64,000 nucleotides of DNA from Cephalotus follicularis (lineage: Eukaryota > Streptophyta > Magnoliopsida > Oxalidales > Cephalotaceae), in NCBI GenBank assembly GCA_001972305.1, contig BDDD01002682.1, positions 1-64,000 of the forward strand. Reading direction: 5' to 3'. The notes below the pieces were generated by a model. The model did not search any database. It saw only the letters and a list, made by a program, of their open reading frames with translations, and had not been told where the DNA came from. The translations under genes and the position numbers were made by a program. Positions 45,827-57,918 of the stretch are shown here, in pieces (position 1 is the first letter of the stretch; each line of letters starts with the position of its first letter).

Positions 45827-48545
45827 TGTAATGCCCGGTATTTTCCTGAATGTAATATTTCGATTTATGATGTAATCTTAAACTTGATTTTATGAGAATG
45901 TTGAGTTTTTGAACTCAAAGGACGCTGGCAAACCCTAATTATGGTCTTGGAAATGGAATGTGTATGTCAAAGCTTGAAACGGCACTGTTTTGGGATAAAG
46001 ACATCGACGTCTTTGGAAATACGTCGACGCCTATGAGGATTGAGGTACACGTGAATGCATGGGCATGCACGTCGACATTGGGAGAAGGCATCGACAGCTT
46101 CTTACAAAAATGGAAAAGACATCGACGCCTAAATAAAGACGTCGATGCCTTCGTAAAGAATGTCTGTCACGTTTTTCACTGACAGAGTAACATGCAGTGG
46201 GGGATCTTTGGGGGCTTTATAGATGCCTCTACATGTGCATGGTGACGTGTTGATCATGCTGGTGGGTTGCCAGGAATGCCCAAAACGGGCCTCTCACATG
46301 GCACATGCAAGGGACTCACCATCCTCACATGCAACCTGCAAGAAAAAGAAGGATGAAACAAAGGGGAAAATGCAGAATCTGGGAAAAAGGGGGAGAGAGA
46401 ACGAGAGTACCCATAAAATGCAAGGAGAATAATGTTAGAGGGGGAGCCATCTGCATAAGAACAACCCTCTCCACTTCTCTCTCTCGTTTTAGAACACCAA
46501 AGGAAAGAAAAGAAAGGAAACAGTGAGTGTGAGAGCCGCCATTATTGAGCCTGGCTTGAGCTTGGAGCTTGGAGCTTGGAACCACTGGTGCAGCTACTGG
46601 ACGGACCTAGAGGGGCTGCTGGGACCTGTTTGGAAACGAAAAGGGGTTGACCTTCCAGTTCCTAACTTGGAACAATAAGGCAGGGGAAAGCCATACTGTA
46701 AATTCGAGTTTGATATCCATGCATGGTTTATGATTTGGATGTATAAAATGCATGATTCTTGAAATGATATTGTTACTGGATTGATGCCATGATATGCTAG
46801 ATATGTTTTGAGTATCTGCATGTTGGTTTCTTGCCATGAAAACATGTTATTATGCATGATTATGGGTTGTTAAGGCCACTGTTTGATAAGTCGTGAGGTA
46901 GAAGATGACTACTGTTGTAAAAGACATCGACATCTTTTAAATAAACATCGACGTCTTTTTAGTTTTGCCCTGTTAGTGATTGAAAGGGATCGACGTCTAT
47001 GGACAGACACCGACGCCCTAGGCTACCTACCTGGTTTTTGACGTAAGAGACGTCGACGCCTAAGGTTCCTACCTTAACGCGTCGACGCCATCAACAATAC
47101 GCTATCGTTTTAAGGTTCCAGACCTTGAGCGTCGACGCGTATGAAATGGACATCGACGCCTTCTGTGGAAGAACGTGCTGACACTGAGACTTGGACATCG
47201 ACGCCTGATGGAAAAGACATCGACGCCTTTTGGAAAGACATCGACGTCTTGGTTACTATTTGGGGTTTTCTTCATCCAATGATACAAACCGATCCCGATT
47301 CCTGTTTGAGTGCATTTGAGCATATGTATGCATTGCATATGCACTGTTTACTATCTGATTGTATACTGTTTGTGAATTGTGTGTGATTTCTAAAGTATTG
47401 ATATTTAGAAATGCATATATGAACTCGAAATAGAATATTTTGAGTATGAAAATATGTATTAGTTAAATAACGTATTTTCGACCGAACTGATAAACAATTT
47501 ACACTACTGAAACTGTTTATTTTGCTGTTTTCTACTGAAATTGTCTATTTTCAAATGTTGTCATTTTGGAAACATTTTGGAAAACAACTGCCTGTTGTCG
47601 ATCTAATCGATCATTACTGTTTACTATAATGTTACTGTTTAAATTCACTGTTTGCTCTGTGAATTGCTATGTGTTTGTGTTTGAGCTACTAGTTGCATGG
47701 TGGAGGCTGCCAGTGCCGACTAGTGGTAGGGTTGTACCTAGGGGCCAGGAGCATGGCTAGGTGACTCACTGTACTGTTGTCTCGCTCGGTTGCCCGAAGT
47801 GGGGACCGGAGTGAGAGTGTAGCGTGGGGCCAGGAGTTGGCGGCGCTATACATACTGTTGTTGTGGTCCTATGTGGACATACTGACTGTTGTTGTGGTCC
47901 TATATGGACATACTGTACTGTACTATTTATTGGTCCTTTACGGACATTACTGTGATTGTTGATGTAGCCCAGGCCGGGTTACTACTGTAACACCGATATT
48001 TTACTGTACTGTTATACGTATATATATCTTCATATATGTATAAACCAGGTCTCCACTACACTGCATCATTTATGCATTCATATCATGACATGCATTATGT
48101 TGATCCCGAATTACTGTTATGACTTAGCCGAGTGAGGACAAAGGCTAACCCCCTACTTTACCGATTGATGCAGTGGACTATTGGGTCGGCATGGAAAAGA
48201 TCAAGCTATCATATTCTTGACTTTGTTTATCATCCCATTTTGTATTGAACCCATGTGGATTATGGTTTCTGGATGCGCCATTTTTATAGTATTGTTTCTG
48301 AAGGAATTTTGTATTGTACTGTAATTCACGCTCCGTTTTATGGGCGATTAACTCTGATGACTTGTATTTGGGTAGCGTGTGGTATGGGACGCACGTTACG
48401 TGTTTACAGCTTATGAACTTGTTATGCTTCCGCAACTGACAGTTTATTTAAAAAGTTTTAATTTGCATGGTTTTACATGAGCTGTATTTTATGTTGATTG
48501 CCTTTACCGCTTTAATGTTGCGTTCTCTATAAACGGGGTGTGGCA
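45827..48545 (+). repeat. Middle LTR of Gypsy W (mosaic)
   Basis: 2719 bp, preceded by a polypurine tract (AAAGGAGGGGTGGA) and followed by a PBS, so it serves as 3' LTR of the first copy and 5' LTR of the second. Over most of its length it equals the third LTR, but its last tens of bases agree with the first LTR instead. It contains TCGA-core repeats (46000-46155 and 46920-47250) and the shared block at 48127-48146. Confidence 0.9.
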
Positions 48546-50512
48546 ACAGTGGTATCAGAGCATTTTCCATATATGCTTAGCTAGGATGCTTTCCTTGGCA
48601 ATTAATGAATTGTTTTCTTAAAGTCGTGACTGACCGTCAATCTTCTTATAGGAAAAATGGACCGAAGAAGAACACGTGCTAGGGCTAGAGCCGTCGGAGC
48701 TAATGCCCCGGAAGAAACTAATGTTCCGCAAGGGATGGATATGCCCCAGGATGACAGAGATCCGATGACTCGGATCGCGGACTATTTCCAGCAGCAAATG
48801 GCCTTTAACCGGGCTAGTGCGGAGGAAATGCGCCAATACCATGCGCAAGCCCGACCGCAGCATAGAGCTCCCGACCACTGCCCGGGGGAGGATAGTTTTG
48901 GGAGAGATATTGAGAAGTTAATGAGGCTGAATCCACCCAGCTTCAAGGGGGAACTGGATCCTACGATTGCTGAGAGATGGCTGCAGGACCTAGAGAAGAT
49001 CTTTCAGGTGATGAACTGTGCTGATGATCAAAAGTTGAGATTTGCAGTGTACCGCCTATGGGGTGAGGCCACTCATTGGTGGGAAATGGTTAGAGCGAAG
49101 TGGGAATCACAGGGACTGGATAACACTTGGGACCGATTCCAGACAGAGTTCATGGAGACATATGTTCCATACATTGAGCAAGAGCGACGAGAGGCTGATC
49201 TCTTGGAGTTACGGCAGGGAGAGATGACGGTTGCAGAATATCAGGCAAAGTTCATGGAGTTGGCCAGACATTCACCGTATCTGGTAGCTGATGAAGCAAA
49301 GAAGATACGGAGGTTCTTGAAAGGATTGCGACCGGATCTTCGGTCGAGGATTAGAGCCATGGAGCTGAGGACTTATGTAGAGGTTGCTCAGAAAGCTAGA
49401 CTGCTGGAGACGATATCTAGTGAGGACCGGGCTGAGAGAGCTCGCGCGAAGGAGAGTAAGCAGGGTCCTACATAGTCCCGACGACATCGTCAAAGTGGCA
49501 AGACGGTGGTTCTCCGACGAAGTCGTCGAAGAACAAGTCTCAGCAGACTGCTTCTCAGGGTACTCCCAGCCAGGGGAGTAATGCTAGATATGGAGGATGC
49601 TTTTACTGTGGTCGTACCGGCCACCAACAGAAAGACTGCTGGAGGTTCAATGGCTGGTGTTTGAGGTGTGGGGCACCGGGTCATACGGTGAAGGACTGTC
49701 CGAAGAGTTCTGCTACAGCGCCTACTGGGCTGGGGAGCAGCAGCGGTGTGGCTGCGGGACCATCGCAGAGGAGGGATATCGGCAAGGGCATCGCAAAAGG
49801 TAGAATTTTTGTACTTGCTCAGACTGAGGTTCCATAGTCGACTTCTGTTGTTGGAGGTACTCTGTATTTATATGGTTATTCTGCTAGAGTACTGATGGAT
49901 TCTGGTGCTACACACTCTTTTATATCTGCACATTTTGCATCTTGCTTAGATGTCACCCCTGACTACTTGTCTTATACACTTGATGTGAGTACACCNNNNN
50001 NNNNNNNNNNNNNNNNNNNNNNNNNNNNNNNNNNNNNNNNNNNNNNNNNNNNNNNNNNNNNNNNNNNNNNNNNNNNNNNNNNNNNNNNNNNNNNNNNNNN
50101 NNNNNNNNNNNNNNNNNNNNTAGCTCCTCGCTACATTGGTCCTTTTGAGATTTTGGAGAGAGTCGGGGAGGTAGCTTATCAGCTTGCCTTACCTCCTGTA
50201 CTATCAAACGTGCACGACGTCTTCCACATATCTATGCTAAGGAGAAATATCCCGGACCCGTCACATGTCCTGGATTATGATACTGTTCCTGTACAGGATG
50301 ATCTATCTTATGAGGAGTTGCCTGTGCGGATTCTCGATCGGAAGACGCAGACCTTGAGGAACCGAACCATCTCCATGGACAAGGTTCAATGGCAGTTTCA
50401 CAAACCTGATGAGGCAACTTGGGAGTGTGAGGAGGACATCCGAGAACGCTACCCGCACTTGTTCTAGTATTGTGTTAATTTCGAGGACGAAATTTCTTAA
50501 AGGAGGGGTGGA
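48546..50512 (+). pseudogene. Gypsy W second internal copy, with assembly gap
   Basis: Repeats the first internal copy: PBS, gag (48657 onward, same predicted protein), zinc knuckles and protease start up to 49995. Then comes a run of N, then the integrase tail from 50121 to the YPHLF end near 50467 and the polypurine tract. The sequence missing between the two sides corresponds to about 2.9 kb of the first copy, so the N run probably hides most of pol or marks a misjoin. Confidence 0.88.
49996..50120. other. Assembly gap (125 N)
   Basis: A run of 125 N. Left and right edges match positions 42558 and 45435 of the first internal copy, which are about 2876 bp apart there. The gap size is therefore unlikely to be true if the second copy is full length. 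Any reading frame drawn across it is meaningless. Confidence 0.98.
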
Positions 50513-53231
50513 TGTAATGCCCGGTATTTTCCTGAATGTAATATTTCGATTTATGATGTAATCTTAAACTTGATTTTATGAGAATGTTGAGTTTTTGAAC
50601 TCAAAGGACGCTGGCAAACCCTAATTATGGTCTTGGAAATGGAATGTGTATGTCAAAGCTTGAAACGGCACTGTTTTGGGATAAAGACATCGACGTCTTT
50701 GGAAATACGTCGACGCCTATGAGGATTGAGGTACACGTGAATGCATGGGCATGCACGTCGACATTGGGAGAAGGCATCGACAGCTTCTTACAAAAATGGA
50801 AAAGACATCGACGCCTAAATAAAGACGTCGATGCCTTCGTAAAGAATGTCTGTCACGTTTTTCACTGACAGAGTAACATGCAGTGGGGGATCTTTGGGGG
50901 CTTTATAGATGCCTCTACATGTGCATGGTGACGTGTTGATCATGCTGGTGGGTTGCCAGGAATGCCCAAAACGGGCCTCTCACATGGCACATGCAAGGGA
51001 CTCACCATCCTCACATGCAACCTGCAAGAAAAAGAAGGATGAAACAAAGGGGAAAATGCAGAATCTGGGAAAAAGGGGGAGAGAGAACGAGAGTACCCAT
51101 AAAATGCAAGGAGAATAATGTTAGAGGGGGAGCCATCTGCATAAGAACAACCCTCTCCACTTCTCTCTCTCGTTTTAGAACACCAAAGGAAAGAAAAGAA
51201 AGGAAACAGTGAGTGTGAGAGCCGCCATTATTGAGCCTGGCTTGAGCTTGGAGCTTGGAGCTTGGAACCACTGGTGCAGCTACTGGACGGACCTAGAGGG
51301 GCTGCTGGGACCTGTTTGGAAACGAAAAGGGGTTGACCTTCCAGTTCCTAACTTGGAACAATAAGGCAGGGGAAAGCCATACTGTAAATTCGAGTTTGAT
51401 ATCCATGCATGGTTTATGATTTGGATGTATAAAATGCATGATTCTTGAAATGATATTGTTACTGGATTGATGCCATGATATGCTAGATATGTTTTGAGTA
51501 TCTGCATGTTGGTTTCTTGCCATGAAAACATGTTATTATGCATGATTATGGGTTGTTAAGGCCACTGTTTGATAAGTCGTGAGGTAGAAGATGACTACTG
51601 TTGTAAAAGACATCGACATCTTTTAAATAAACATCGACGTCTTTTTAGTTTTGCCCTGTTAGTGATTGAAAGGGATCGACGTCTATGGACAGACACCGAC
51701 GCCCTAGGCTACCTACCTGGTTTTTGACGTAAGAGACGTCGACGCCTAAGGTTCCTACCTTAACGCGTCGACGCCATCAACAATACGCTATCGTTTTAAG
51801 GTTCCAGACCTTGAGCGTCGACGCGTATGAAATGGACATCGACGCCTTCTGTGGAAGAACGTGCTGACACTGAGACTTGGACATCGACGCCTGATGGAAA
51901 AGACATCGACGCCTTTTGGAAAGACATCGACGTCTTGGTTACTATTTGGGGTTTTCTTCATCCAATGATACAAACCGATCCCGATTCCTGTTTGAGTGCA
52001 TTTGAGCATATGTATGCATTGCATATGCACTGTTTACTATCTGATTGTATACTGTTTGTGAATTGTGTGTGATTTCTAAAGTATTGATATTTAGAAATGC
52101 ATATATGAACTCGAAATAGAATATTTTGAGTATGAAAATATGTATTAGTTAAATAACGTATTTTCGACCGAACTGATAAACAATTTACACTACTGAAACT
52201 GTTTATTTTGCTGTTTTCTACTGAAATTGTCTATTTTCAAATGTTGTCATTTTGGAAACATTTTGGAAAACAACTGCCTGTTGTCGATCTAATCGATCAT
52301 TACTGTTTACTATAATGTTACTGTTTAAATTCACTGTTTGCTCTGTGAATTGCTATGTGTTTGTGTTTGAGCTACTAGTTGCATGGTGGAGGCTGCCAGT
52401 GCCGACTAGTGGTAGGGTTGTACCTAGGGGCCAGGAGCATGGCTAGGTGACTCACTGTACTGTTGTCTCGCTCGGTTGCCCGAAGTGGGGACCGGAGTGA
52501 GAGTGTAGCGTGGGGCCAGGAGTTGGCGGCGCTATACATACTGTTGTTGTGGTCCTATGTGGACATACTGACTGTTGTTGTGGTCCTATATGGACATACT
52601 GTACTGTACTATTTATTGGTCCTTTACGGACATTACTGTGATTGTTGATGTAGCCCAGGCCGGGTTACTACTGTAACACCGATATTTTACTGTACTGTTA
52701 TACGTATATATATCTTCATATATGTATAAACCAGGTCTCCACTACACTGCATCATTTATGCATTCATATCATGACATGCATTATGTTGATCCCGAATTAC
52801 TGTTATGACTTAGCCGAGTGAGGACAAAGGCTAACCCCCTACTTTACCGATTGATGCAGTGGACTATTGGGTCGGCATGGAAAAGATCAAGCTATCATAT
52901 TCTTGACTTTGTTTATCATCCCATTTTGTATTGAACCCATGTGGATTATGGTTTCTGGATGCGCCATTTTTATAGTATTGTTTCTGAAGGAATTTTGTAT
53001 TGTACTGTAATTCACGCTCCGTTTTATGGGCGATTAACTCTGATGACTTGTATTTGGGTAGCGTGTGGTATGGGACGCACGTTACGTGTTTACAGCTTAT
53101 GAACTTGTTATGCTTCCGCAACTGACAGTTTATTTAAAAAGTTTTAATTTGCATGGTTTTACATGAGCTGTATTTTATGTTAATTTCCTTTACCGCTTTA
53201 ATGTTGCGTTCTCTATAAACGGGGTGTGACA
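50513..53231 (+). repeat. Third LTR of Gypsy W
   Basis: 2719 bp from TGTAATGCCCGG to GGTGTGACA, next to the leader sequence of element Z. Nearly identical to the middle LTR except close to its end. The shared LTR block lies at 52813-52832. Confidence 0.92.
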
Positions 53232-54480
53232 CTTAGCTTGGATAAGTTCCTTGGCAATCAATAAATTGTTTTCCTAAAGACGTGACTAACCGTCATCCTT
53301 CTTATAGGAACAAATGGACCGAAGGAGAACACGTGGTAGGGCTAGAGCTGCTGAAGCCAACGCCCCTGAAGGAATGAATGTGCCGCAAGGAGTGAATGTC
53401 CCCCACGATGATAGGGACCCGATGGCCCGGATTGCGGACTACTTCCAGCAACAGATGGCCTTTAATATGGCCAATGCGGAGGAGATGCACCAGTACTACG
53501 CGCAAGCTCGACTGCAACATAGAGCTCCCGATCGCTCCCTGGGGGAGGATGGTAGTCAGTTTGGAAGGGACATAGAAAGGTTTATGAGACAGAATCCACC
53601 TAGCTTCCAAGGAGAACTTGATGCTACGATTGCTGAAAGATGGCTTCAAGACTTGTCGAAGATTTTTGACATGATGGACTGTACCGATACTCAGAAGCTG
53701 AAGTTTGCTGTGTACCGTCTATGGGGAGAGGCCACTCACTGGTGGGAGATGGTCAAAGCGAAGTGGGAGTCAGTTGGACTCGATGCTACATGGGAGAGGT
53801 TCTAGACAGAGTTCCTCGACTCCTACGTACCCTGGATTGAGCAAGAACGGAGGGAGACAGAGCTTCTTGAGTTAAGTCAAGGGGAGATGACTATGGCGGA
53901 GTACCAGGCCAGGTTTATGGAGCTAGCCAGACATTCACCCTATCTGGTAGCCGATTATGTGAAAAAGATACGGAGATTTCTGAAAGGTTTGCGACCAGAT
54001 CTTCGGTCAAGGATTAGGGCTATGGAGTTTGGCACTTTTTCAGAGGTCGCTTAAAAGGCGAGGCTGCTGGAGAGCATATCCAGTGAGGACCGAGCAGAGA
54101 GGGCCCGAGCACAACTAAATAAACAGAGCCCAACAAGACCAGTTTCTTCAAAATGGCAAGGCAGTGGTTCTCCGACGAAATCATCGAAGAACAGATCTGG
54201 ACAGACTGCCACACAGGGTACTCCTAGTCAGGGGAGTAATGCGGGAACTGGAGCTTGTTATCACTATGGTCGTAAGGGCCACTTACAGAAAGATTGCTGG
54301 AGGATGAATGGACTGTGTTTGAGGTGCGGGGAATCTGGCCATTCTGTGAGAGATTGCCCGAAGATTCAGGCTACAACACCTACTGGACCAGCTAGTAGCA
54401 GCGGGGCCGCAGCGGGGCCTTCACAGAGAAGGGACACCGGCAAGGGCATTGCAAAAGGGAGAGTTTTTACCCTTTCACAA
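53232..54480 (+). pseudogene. Gypsy Z leader and gag remains
   Basis: The Z leader resumes after W (CTTAGCTTGGATAAG). Gag starts at 53314 with MDRRRTRGRARAAEANAPEG and carries the domain blocks ARIADYFQQQMAFNMANAEE, AERWLQDLSKIF and LWGEATHWWEMVKAKWES. A knuckle region at about 54255-54365 includes [14 protein letters not shown]; the preceding knuckle is less well conserved. Broken in several places. Confidence 0.88.
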
Positions 54481-54499
54481 ACAGAGGTTCCGGAGTCTA

Positions 54500-57400
54500 C
54501 ATCGATTGTTGGAGGTACACTGTATATTTATGGTTTTGCTGCTAGAGTATTGATGGACACTGGAGCATCACATTCTTTCATATCATCACATTTTGCATCA
54601 TGTTTAGATGTAACACCAGACAGTATGCCATATACCTTGCATGTAAGCACACATGCCAGAGTTTCCATGTATACAAATATTGTATATAGGGGTTGTGAGA
54701 TATCTTTGGCAGGCATTTCCTTGTATGCGGATTTCATAGCGTTGCCTATCCGCGACTTCGATGTTATTTTGGGAATGGATTGGCTATCAGCACATCATGC
54801 TTACATGGACTGCTACAGCAAGACGGTTGATTTTAGTCTGCCCGATGGTACTACCTTCCAGTTTAAGGGAGACAAGGGGTTTTCTACGCTGATTGTATCC
54901 TTCATCCGTGCGTCGAGGTATCTCAAGAAAGGATGTGAAGGGTATCTTGCTTATGTAATTGACCGGTGGAAGGAGAAGGGCTTGAGCCTGGAGGAGATCC
55001 CAGTGGTATGTGACTTTCCAAATGTATTTCCGGATGACTCGGGATCTTTGCCACCGAGACAGAATATGGAGTTTGTCATTGATCTTATACCAGGTACAGC
55101 TCCTATTTCTAAAGCACCGTATAGAATGGCTCCTGCGGAATTCAGAGAGCTGAAATTGCAGTTACAGGACCTGATCGATAAGGGTTTCATTCGACCCAGT
55201 GTTTCACCGTGGGGTGCGCCTGTACTATTTGTCAAGAAGAAGGATGGGTCGATGAGGCTCTGCATCGATTACAGGAGGTTGAACAAGGCAACTATCAAAA
55301 ACAAGTACCCTTTACCTCACATCGAGGATTTGTTCGACCAGTTACAAGGGGCGAGAGTATTCTCGAAGCTTGATTTGAGGTCAGGTTATCACCAGTTGAG
55401 GGTGAGGGAAGGAGATATTGAGAAGACTACTTTCCGGACAAGATACGGTCACTACGAGTTCCTAGTGATGCCTTTTGGTGTTACCAATGCACCGGCTGCG
55501 TTCATGTCATTGATGAACGATGTGTTCCAACAGTACCTGGACCAGTTTGTCATTGTGTTTATTGACGACGTACTTGTATGCTCAAGGAGTGAGGAAGAGC
55601 ATGCTTGTCACCTGAGATTGGCTCTGCAGATTCTCGGAGAGCAGCAGCTGTATGCCAAATCCAGTAAGTGTGAGTTCTGGCTTGACCGTCTGATCTTCCT
55701 TGGTCACATTGTATCGGGAGAAGGTTTGGCGGTGGATCCGTCAAAGACAGAGGTGGTATGAGATTGGCCACAGTCGAAGAATGGGACGGAGGTACGCTGT
55801 TTTCTTGGCTTGGTAGGCTATTACCGGAGGTTTATACAGAACTTTTCAAGGGTAGCTGAGCCCTTGACTAGACTGACCCAGAAGAAGACCTTATTTGTCT
55901 GGGATGATGATTGTGAAGCCAATTTCCATAAACTGAAGGATCGGTTGGTTTCTGCTCCTATCTTGGCATTACCTGAGGGTAATGAGGGCTTTGCAGTTTA
56001 TAGTGACGCATCGGGTAAGGGCTTGGGCTGCGTGCTGATGCAGCGAGGAAAGGTGATTGCCTATGCTTCCAGGAAGCTGAAGCCATATGAGGAAAACTAC
56101 CCAACTCATGACCTTGAACTTGCAGCTATTATTTTCGCCCTTCAAAAGTGGAAACACTATCTTTATGGGGCGCAGTTTGAGATCTTTATCGATCATAAGA
56201 GTTTGAGGTACCTATTTTGTCAGGACACACTGAACATGAGACAACACAGGTGGGTAGAGCTCTTTAATGATTATGACGCAGTATCCAGTACCACCTAGGA
56301 AAAGCGAATGTAGTCGCTGATGCCTTGAGCCGCAAGGCTATGGTTGCCAGTACAATGGTGTCGCAAGGGAAGATGTTAGAAGACTTCCAAGAGTGGTCTC
56401 CGTTCAATCAGTCACCGGGGATCTTTGTAGCCGACATGCGAGTACAGCCTGTATCACTGGGTCACATCAGGGATGCACAACCACATGATCCGGAGATGCA
56501 ACGAATTCGGGAGAGCCTGGATTCAGAATCCGATTTTCGAGTACATGATGACGGTATTCTGAGATATCGGGGGCGGGTGTGTCTTCCGAATGAACCGAGA
56601 CTGAAGGATGAGTTACTCTGCAGGGCTCATAAATCTCTGTACAATATTCATCCTGGTAGCACCAAGATGTACCAAGATATGAAGAAGACTTACTGGTGGC
56701 CCGGTATGATGCGCGAGATTGCTGAATATGTCGCGAAGTGTTTGACTCGCCAGAGGGTCAAGGCCGAGCACCAAAGACCTGCGGGACTGTTGCAATCATT
56801 ACCAGTGGCGGAGTGGAAATGGGAACACATTATGATGGACTTTGTTTCTGGATTTCCACTGACTAGGCATCGTCATAATGCCGTGTGGGTTATTGTTGAT
56901 AGACTCACCAAATCAGCACACTTCTTGCCCACACATGTCACTGATTCTGCGAGCAAGTTGGCTCGACTATATGTGAAGGAGATTGTGAGACTGCACGGTG
57001 TTCCAGTGAGCATTGTTTGCGATAGGAATTCGATCTTCACTTCCAACTTCTGGAAGAGATTTCAGACAACCTTCGGAACAAGATTGAATCTCAGTACTGC
57101 TTTCCACCCCCAGACAGACGGACAGTCAGAGCGTACCATCCAGACCCTGGAGGATATGCTTCGGGCTTGCGTGATCGATTTTGGTGGAACCTGGGAAGTC
57201 CATATCCCTCTGATAGAGATTTCATACAACAACAGCTATCACTCGAGTATTGGTATGGCTCCATACGAGGCACTGTATGGGAGAAAGTGTAGGTCACCCG
57301 TCTGTTGGGACGAGGTTGGTGAACGACCATTGCTTGGGTCGGATTTGGTGGAGGAGACTACGGAGAAAGTCAAGTTCATCAAAGAGAAGTTGCTAGCAGC

Positions 57401-57918
57401 GTAGAGTCGGCAGAAGAGCTATGCTGACAGTGTGAAGAGAAGGCCTTTAACCTTCAATGTGGGAGATCACGTGTTTTTGAAAGTATCTCTGTGGAAAGGG
57501 GTGCAAAGATTCGGGAAGAAGGCCAAGCTAGTGCCACGCTATATTGATCCTTTCGAGATCCTGGAGAGGGTTGGGGAGGTAGCCTATCAGCTAGCCTTGC
57601 CTCCTACCTTGTCGGCTATACATGACGTCTTCCATATATCTATGCTGAGGAGATATATCCCGGACCCGTCACATGTTCTGGACCATGATGCTGTTCCGGT
57701 ACAAGGTGACCTGTCTTGTGAAGAGTTGCCTGTGCGGATTATTGATTGGAAAACGCAGATCTTGAGGAACCGAACCATCTCCATGGTCAAGGTTCAATGG
57801 CAGTTCCACCGATCGGACGAAGCAACTTAGGAGCTTGAGGAGGATATCCGAGAACGCTACCCGCACTTCTTTTAGTATATGTAAATTCGAGGATGAATTT
57901 CTTTGAAGGATGGGTGAT
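54500..57918 (+). pseudogene. Gypsy Z pol remains and polypurine tract
   Basis: Protease ([30 protein letters not shown]), reverse transcriptase ([32 protein letters not shown] near the catalytic site at about 55550-55585), RNase H ([19 protein letters not shown]), integrase ([58 protein letters not shown]) and the chromodomain-like tail (KVQWQFHRSDEAT). A purine-rich tract lies at about 57904-57918. Several breaks, so it is a fossil copy. Confidence 0.9.

Larger units (their letters stand above)
39595..53231 (+). mobile_element. Gypsy W: tandem LTR-internal-LTR-internal-LTR element
   Basis: Three LTRs (39595-41108, 45827-48545, 50513-53231) alternate with two internal regions in the same orientation. 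The flanking target repeats are CTTAT (39590-39594) and CTTAG (53232-53236), one mismatch. The second and third LTRs have equal length (2719 bp) and are almost identical; the two internal copies are identical wherever both are present. The second internal copy contains a 125-N gap. The layout fits unequal recombination between LTRs of one ancestral element, or an assembly duplication at the gap. The internal region has about four or five breaks. It is the youngest layer of the nest. Confidence 0.85.

Noticed and set aside
46223-46585. Open frames in the W LTR repeated at 50909-51271
   Set aside because: They recur only because the LTR is duplicated. They overlap each other on both strands in the GA-rich leader and show no domain.
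49895-50467. Apparent 190-codon frame across the N run
   Set aside because: The frame joins protease and integrase-tail sequence through unknown bases and is not a real coding region.
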